From the NCBI RefSeq assembly GCF_000814765.1, contig NZ_JWIC01000004.1:434001-498000 (forward strand): 64,000 nt of DNA, read 5' to 3'. This stretch comes from Pseudoalteromonas luteoviolacea. GTDB taxonomy: Bacteria > Pseudomonadota > Gammaproteobacteria > Enterobacterales > Alteromonadaceae. Below the pieces are notes generated by a model that was not told the origin of the DNA, did no database searches, and saw only the letters and a program-made list of their open reading frames with translations. Shown in pieces: positions 59,662 through 64,000 of this stretch. A program made the position numbers and the translations under genes. Positions within the stretch are counted from its first letter, which is position 1. Each line of letters begins with the position of its first letter.

Positions 59662-60510
59662 TTAACACTGAAATTGGTGTTGAAATTGCAGACATACTTG
59701 TTGAAGTTGCGTGTCAGAGAAGGCCGCATTTGTACCTGAATGTTTGACTAATGCAATTTCTATATTTGGTAGTAATGGGAGCCTAGGATCAAGCAATATA
59801 GGCAGGGCGTTACGGCTCAGGTTCGCCATAGCGCTGATAGCGAGGTCGTGTTTGACTAACCCGCGTAATGTGCTGGCACTGCCTGAGCAAGCAATGACAT
59901 GAAAAGCTCGATTTTGCTTCATTAGCCCTTCTGTGGCAGCTTGGTGAAACCTGCATTCTTTTTGGAACACTGCTAGGGGGAGGTTGGCCTGTTCTAATAA
60001 TTGAGTTGACTCTGCACCAACCCAAACACCTTTGTCCTGACACAGTAAATAGCCTTGTTCAGAATCCGCGCTGCGGGTAATAATAGCCATATCGATAAGC
60101 CCTCTATCTAGTTGTGACAGCAGGTTTGGACTTGATGCACAGGTTACGTGCAATTCTAAGTGCTCGATATGCTGATGTAACAATTGAATCAAGACAGGTA
60201 GGACTGATTCTGCATAGTCATCAGGGCAGCCAAGGTGTAGGAGTTTTTTTGGCGTCGCGGAGCGCAAATTAGTTAAAGCACTTTGTTGTAACTGGATTAT
60301 CTTCTTGGCGTATCCAGCTAACGCGATGCCCTCAGCGGTTAAATGCAAGTTACGCCCCTCTTTGATAAATAATGTTTGCCCGACATCTTGCTGAAGCTTC
60401 TTCATTTGCATGCTGATCGCTGATTGGGTTTTATGCATTTGGGTGGCTGTTCGGCTAAAGCTGCCAGTTTCAACAAAAGCGAGAAAGCTTTTAAGTGCCT
60501 CTATGTCCAT
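59662..60510 (-). CDS. LysR-family transcriptional regulator
   Basis: A 282-residue LysR regulator. The winged helix (about 1-60) has MDIEALKSFLAFVETGSFS and TATQMHKTQSAISMQMKKL. The effector-binding part (about 85-275) is typical in length. It is divergent from the GST gene at 60616, separated by about 105 bp, so the GST gene is a possible target. The inducer is unknown. Confidence 0.88.
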   Translation of the reverse strand: MDIEALKSFLAFVETGSFSRTATQMHKTQSAISMQMKKLQQDVGQTLFIKEGRNLHLTAEGIALAGYAKKIIQLQQSALTNLRSATPKKLLHLGCPDDYAESVLPVLIQLLHQHIEHLELHVTCASSPNLLSQLDRGLIDMAIITRSADSEQGYLLCQDKGVWVGAESTQLLEQANLPLAVFQKECRFHQAATEGLMKQNRAFHVIACSGSASTLRGLVKHDLAISAMANLSRNALPILLDPRLPLLPNIEIALVKHSGTNAAFSDTQLQQVCLQFQHQFQC

Positions 60511-60615
60511 ATATCAATTATTTTGATGTGTTGTATTTAAATTATCCGTTAGTTTTAGTGTGAATTACAACTTAGGATTAATGTAATTACACATATAAAT
60601 TAAAATTAGGGAGAT

Positions 60616-61272
60616 ATGATGCGGTTATATATTGGTAATAAAAACTATTCGACATGGTCATTGAGAGTCTGGTTATTACTGGAAAAATTCAGTTTAGATT
60701 ATGAGGAAACAAAACTAAATTTAGCCACTGAGTCGTTTTATCAGACGCTAGAAGGGATCAGTCCCACCCTGAAAGTCCCTGTGTTAGTCGATGGCGATGT
60801 GACGATCTGGGAGACCCTTGCTATTTTAGAATATATCAATGAATCTTATCTATCTGGTGCAGCGCTACCGAAAAGTGCGACTGAGAGGGCGCGCGCACGT
60901 GCTTTATGCGCTGAGATGCACAGTGGTTTTGGGGCATTGAAAAATGCGATGCCGATGAATATTAGAGCCAAACGTCATGTTGAAGCCAATGCACAAGTAC
61001 GTAAAGACATTCAGCGAGTCGAGACAATTTTTACGGAACAAATGCACCGCTATGGACAAAAAGGTGAGTGGCTATTTGGCGAGTGGTCCATGGTTGATGC
61101 GATGTTTGCACCTGTTTGTTTGCGATTTGATACGTATGATGTTGAATTAAACGCCTGTGCACGGACATATGTAGAGCAGGTACTTGCTTGCCCTGTGCTG
61201 TCGCGTTGGCGGGATCAAGCATTGTTAGAAGAGGAGGTTGTTCAGTGCAATGAAACAGGTGTGGATAGATAA
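60616..61272 (+). CDS. Glutathione S-transferase family protein
   Basis: A 218-residue protein with an N-terminal thioredoxin-like domain (MRLYIGNKNYSTWSLRVWLL, then the cis-Pro TLKVPVLVDGD and the WETLAILEYI motif that binds the glutathione gamma-glutamyl group) and an all-helical C-terminal domain (about 90-210). The Ser/Thr region YSTWSLR holds the candidate catalytic residue. Substrate unknown. A GGGAGAT ribosome site lies just before the double ATG start. It is divergent from the LysR gene. Confidence 0.88.
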   Translation: MMRLYIGNKNYSTWSLRVWLLLEKFSLDYEETKLNLATESFYQTLEGISPTLKVPVLVDGDVTIWETLAILEYINESYLSGAALPKSATERARARALCAEMHSGFGALKNAMPMNIRAKRHVEANAQVRKDIQRVETIFTEQMHRYGQKGEWLFGEWSMVDAMFAPVCLRFDTYDVELNACARTYVEQVLACPVLSRWRDQALLEEEVVQCNETGVDR

Positions 61273-61347
61273 TCCAAGGGATTACTCCATAATGTTCACC
61301 TAATTTCACGATAGACTTAGGCAAATTTAATCGATGGGAAAAGAGGA

Positions 61348-61827
61348 ATGGAACTGGTTGCCATTGAAGCTGAAAACCAAGCTGTTTATTTTAATCTTGC
61401 GCAAGCTTATGAAGCTGAATTTTCCAAGTTAACAGAGAAAATGCCATTACCAAATGGGATGTTTGAGTTGGATACCGACATAGCGGACGAAAACGTTGCG
61501 GCTTTTATTTGTATTGAATCAGGAACGCCAGCCGGTATCGCGGCCGTTTATTGCGGACCTGATGGCAATTACGAAGTTGCGGAGTTTTATATTGTACCGG
61601 TATTTCGAAAAGCAAAGTTGGGGACTCATTTTGCACACGCGCTTTGGCGATATTTTCCAGGTGATTGGACCATCAAGCAAATTGCGGGGGCGGATGAAGC
61701 AACCATGTTTTGGCGCAGCGCAATTAATAAGTTTGTGGGCTCAGCATTTACCGAAGATTTGTATGAAGATGATTATTGGGGCAAGGTAATAAGGCAGCGT
61801 TTTGTTAGTGCCTTAGTGTCAGAATAA
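61348..61827 (+). CDS. GNAT-family N-acetyltransferase
   Basis: A 159-residue protein with the GNAT fold. The acetyl-CoA pattern is seen as EVAEFYIVPVFRKAKLGTHF, followed by helix 3 and a C-terminal strand. It resembles predicted acetyltransferases acting on small molecules or amino groups of proteins; the acceptor is unknown. ATG 61348 follows AAAAGAGG. Confidence 0.8.
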   Translation: MELVAIEAENQAVYFNLAQAYEAEFSKLTEKMPLPNGMFELDTDIADENVAAFICIESGTPAGIAAVYCGPDGNYEVAEFYIVPVFRKAKLGTHFAHALWRYFPGDWTIKQIAGADEATMFWRSAINKFVGSAFTEDLYEDDYWGKVIRQRFVSALVSE

Positions 61828-61881
61828 GCAGAATAATGAGGTGCCAACATGGTTATGATGTGGCACCGCATATTTTAGTGT

Positions 61882-62256
61882 TTAAACAACACCACGAGGA
61901 AGACGACAATCGTGGTCTTTCTCAGCAAGCTCTACAATCCAAGCTTCTTCAGCTTTGAAGCCTTCTTCGTTTGCTTTTACAACCGTAAAGGCCGCAGTTT
62001 TCGCTTTTGCAACAGGTGCAGGCTTTTTAGCCGCTTTTTTAGCAGCCGGTTTTTGAACTGGCTTTTCTTCGCTTGCACCAGCAGAGCCTGAAGTTAGCTC
62101 TTCGGTTAGTGCAGCGACATCAGCTAGGCGCATATTTTTGCCACCATCAATGCTGTACCAGCCTGGTTTGGTCGTGATTTCAGGCTTTTTGCCATTCACA
62201 GCTTCATAAGCAGCTTCAAACGCGCTTAGAACTTCAGTCTTATCAAGTTTACTCAT
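61882..62256 (-). CDS. Lys/Ala-rich small protein of unknown function
   Basis: A 124-residue protein with an N-terminal part (about 1-55) that looks like a small helical domain, a central Lys/Ala/Pro-rich segment (about 66-90, KPAAKKAAKKPAPVAKAK) and a C-terminal part with WIVELAEKDHDCRLPRG. The middle resembles histone H1-like basic tails and could bind nucleic acid, but this is a guess. It is convergent with the GNAT gene. Confidence 0.65.
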   Translation of the reverse strand: MSKLDKTEVLSAFEAAYEAVNGKKPEITTKPGWYSIDGGKNMRLADVAALTEELTSGSAGASEEKPVQKPAAKKAAKKPAPVAKAKTAAFTVVKANEEGFKAEEAWIVELAEKDHDCRLPRGVV

Positions 62257-62417
62257 CGTAGATCCCAGTCGTGTTGTACGTGGATACGCAGGTTAAGAAT
62301 AAACGCCATTTATACCTATTTTTGAGCAATTTTTCAATTTTTTGCGTTTTTAAGCACAGATTCAAGTTTCATTAGGTGTAACTTTATGCAATTTTGGCGT
62401 TTTTATTACAATTTGCT

Positions 62418-63182
62418 CTAAAGAGCCTCACTATCAAGACTGCGTCTCAGTGCAATCCAAAGCAGACCCATTTCTTCATGTGCATAGGTTGTTACGGCTT
62501 GAAGCGTATTACTGGAGGCAATAAATTGTCGGTAGGGGGGAGTGTTGTAAAAACTATACACTTCAACCCCTGAAGGGATGGTATCTATGCCTTGTGCTGC
62601 GAATAAGTCTTGTGCTCGGCGCATATGGCTGGTTGATGTGACAAGAATCACAGTGCTGTCTACTAAGTGTGGAGCCAACAACATGGCTTCATCTGCGGTG
62701 TCTCTTGCCTTGGGGTTTTGTCTGATGCGATCGGCTTTAATACCCAGCGCTTTGGCAGTTTGAGCCATTAAGGCGCTACTGGTGGTGCGATTAAAGCCTG
62801 CACCAGACACTATGAGCTCAGCATGAGGATAGAGATGTGCAAGCCGGATCCCTTCAACCAACCGCGCCAGTGCAGTACTTGAAAGCTGCTTGTTTGCTGG
62901 TAGTTGAGCGTTTGGGGCTAATCCTGCGCCAAGCACAACAATGGCGTCAACGTGTTGATGGGATTTTACTGATAGCGTCGGGATCGACTGCTCTTGAGGT
63001 GTGATCAGTAAATTTGCCATATAGGGAGTGCTGACCATCCATAAAGCCATGACCATCACGACACTCAATACATAACTTTTTTTATGTGTCTTTGAAATTA
63101 GTAGTAGCAATAAAAAAATAACAAGCAGTGAAGCTGGTAGCGGCATGATTAGGCTACCAATAATTTTTTTGAGTTCAAACAT
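62418..63182 (-). CDS. ElyC/SanA/YdcF-type DUF218 membrane protein
   Basis: A 254-residue protein. Two N-terminal hydrophobic helices (about 10-30, 35-55) are followed by a DUF218 domain with VDAIVVLGAGLAP, ARLVEGIRLAHLYPHAELIVSGAG, ARDTADEA and VILVTSTSHMRRAQDLF. These match the ElyC group, which in Escherichia coli affects peptidoglycan and lipid carrier metabolism. Length is close to that of ElyC (about 259). No neighbouring cell wall gene is seen. Confidence 0.8.
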   Translation of the reverse strand: MFELKKIIGSLIMPLPASLLVIFLLLLLISKTHKKSYVLSVVMVMALWMVSTPYMANLLITPQEQSIPTLSVKSHQHVDAIVVLGAGLAPNAQLPANKQLSSTALARLVEGIRLAHLYPHAELIVSGAGFNRTTSSALMAQTAKALGIKADRIRQNPKARDTADEAMLLAPHLVDSTVILVTSTSHMRRAQDLFAAQGIDTIPSGVEVYSFYNTPPYRQFIASSNTLQAVTTYAHEEMGLLWIALRRSLDSEAL

Positions 63183-63218
63183 AGTAAGCTCTAACTATTG
63201 AGTTAGAGCTAGTTTAAC

Positions 63219-64000
63219 CTAACGACTAATAGATTGCTTGCAGGTGTTTAAAAAGTGTCGATATACAGGGTTATCTTTCATACTCTTTTTCATTGCCAAG
63301 TACATAGGTCGACTTAGACCAAGGGCTCCCAATGGAATCGATTTGATAAGCCCTTGGCTTTCATACGGTGTGACTAGCCAATCTGGTAATGCGGCAACGC
63401 CCATTCCTGCACTCACAAGTTGAAAGATAAGTAGACCTTGATCAACCGATTTTAGCGTACCATCAAAACGTGCGTTTTGAATAAAGTGCTTAAATATGTC
63501 TTGTCGTTCTTTAGGGATCGGGTATGAAATGATTGTTTCATCTTTGAGATCTAGTGCTGTCACGTAGGCTTTTTTAGCAAGCTCATGATCAGGGGCAACA
63601 ATTAACTTTAATTTAAAGTCAAAAACATGCGCGTATTCAAGCTGATCTGGTTCGCGAATATCTGAGGTGAGCACAATATCTAGCTCATCATTTAATAATT
63701 CAGGTATTGCGTCGTAGCTAAACCCTTGTTCATAGTCGACTCGAATATCAGGCCAGAAATTATTGAATTCTTTAATTGTTGGTAACAACCAGTGAAAACA
63801 TGCGTGACACTCTACACTCAATTTTAATTGTGAGATGGGCTGATTTAAGCTCTCTTTGAGACGGCATTTTGTGGCTTCAACTTTAGGTAATACTTCACTG
63901 GCAAGTTCCAGTAGCAGCATCCCTTGTGGTGTAAACCTAACTGGCTGGGTTTTTCTTTCAAATAACTGGCAATCTAATTTGTTTTCTAGATCTTTAATTT
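63219..64000 (-). CDS. metR: MetR-type LysR regulator (partial, runs off the right edge)
   Basis: The frame continues to the right window edge. The visible 260 codons start inside the DNA-binding domain (IKDLENKLDCQLFERK, then VRFTPQG). The effector domain has SVECHACFHWLLP, SVDQGLLIFQLVSAGMGVAALPDW and the LTSDI motif, all very similar to MetR, which activates methionine biosynthesis genes with homocysteine as co-effector. An internal ATG at 63920 is not the start. The first residues and the neighbouring metE are outside the window. Confidence 0.85.
   Translation of the reverse strand, partial: IKDLENKLDCQLFERKTQPVRFTPQGMLLLELASEVLPKVEATKCRLKESLNQPISQLKLSVECHACFHWLLPTIKEFNNFWPDIRVDYEQGFSYDAIPELLNDELDIVLTSDIREPDQLEYAHVFDFKLKLIVAPDHELAKKAYVTALDLKDETIISYPIPKERQDIFKHFIQNARFDGTLKSVDQGLLIFQLVSAGMGVAALPDWLVTPYESQGLIKSIPLGALGLSRPMYLAMKKSMKDNPVYRHFLNTCKQSISR

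Overview
The window reads as a chromosomal segment of a marine gammaproteobacterium of the Alteromonadales, most likely Pseudoalteromonas. This is an inference from gene content: an SMC-type condensin with zipA and ligA instead of MukB, an rsx/rnf-nth operon in Escherichia coli order, the prmC-sirB2-sirB1-kdsA and gcvA-ygdD-rlmM blocks, and very large tandem tRNA arrays. No rRNA operon, CRISPR array, integrase or insertion sequence was seen.

Region by region. 1-4.3 kb: the 3' end of prmC, an HD-GYP response regulator, sirB2, sirB1 and kdsA. 4.3-7.4 kb: gcvA-like regulator, alpha/beta hydrolase, ygdD-like membrane protein and rlmM. 7.4-17.2 kb: an accessory module made of a 2842-residue secreted SpvB/VCBS/RHS toxin and a small immunity candidate. 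It is bracketed by two copies of the last 260 bp of rlmM, one in the intact gene and one as an orphan fragment. 17.5-23.2 kb: a Tat-exported flavin oxidase, a small peptide with a RiPP-like leader, a glycerophosphodiesterase, cysZ and small proteins. 23.4-31.7 kb: SpoU methyltransferase, smc, zipA, ligA, a DUF2919 protein and msrB. 31.7-36 kb: a TPR receiver protein whose phosphoacceptor Asp appears to be Ser, then seven tRNA-Val on the minus strand, one tRNA-Ala and eight tRNA-Glu on the plus strand. 36-42 kb: an Aer-like chemoreceptor, a DUF3703 protein, two AraC-type regulators and membrane proteins, with a duplicated hairpin at 40.2 kb. 42.2-49.4 kb: nth and the rnfABCDGE operon on the minus strand; RnfC carries a long tandem repeat. 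49.5-53.1 kb: a degenerate GGDEF/EAL protein, four tRNA-Asn, and a 1.1-kb AT-rich gap with an inverted pair of DnaA boxes. 53.1-64 kb: a MATE exporter overlapping uvrB, an orphan TPR histidine kinase, an outer membrane barrel protein, LysR regulators, a GST, a GNAT, an ElyC-like protein and metR running off the end.

Functionally most of the window is core: translation (tRNA, rlmM, prmC), DNA replication, repair and segregation (ligA, smc, nth, uvrB), division (zipA), LPS (kdsA) and electron transport (rnf). The parts that look accessory or unusual are the rlmM-bracketed toxin locus, the RiPP-like peptide next to a flavin oxidase, the repeated RnfC tail, and the tandemly amplified tRNA genes.
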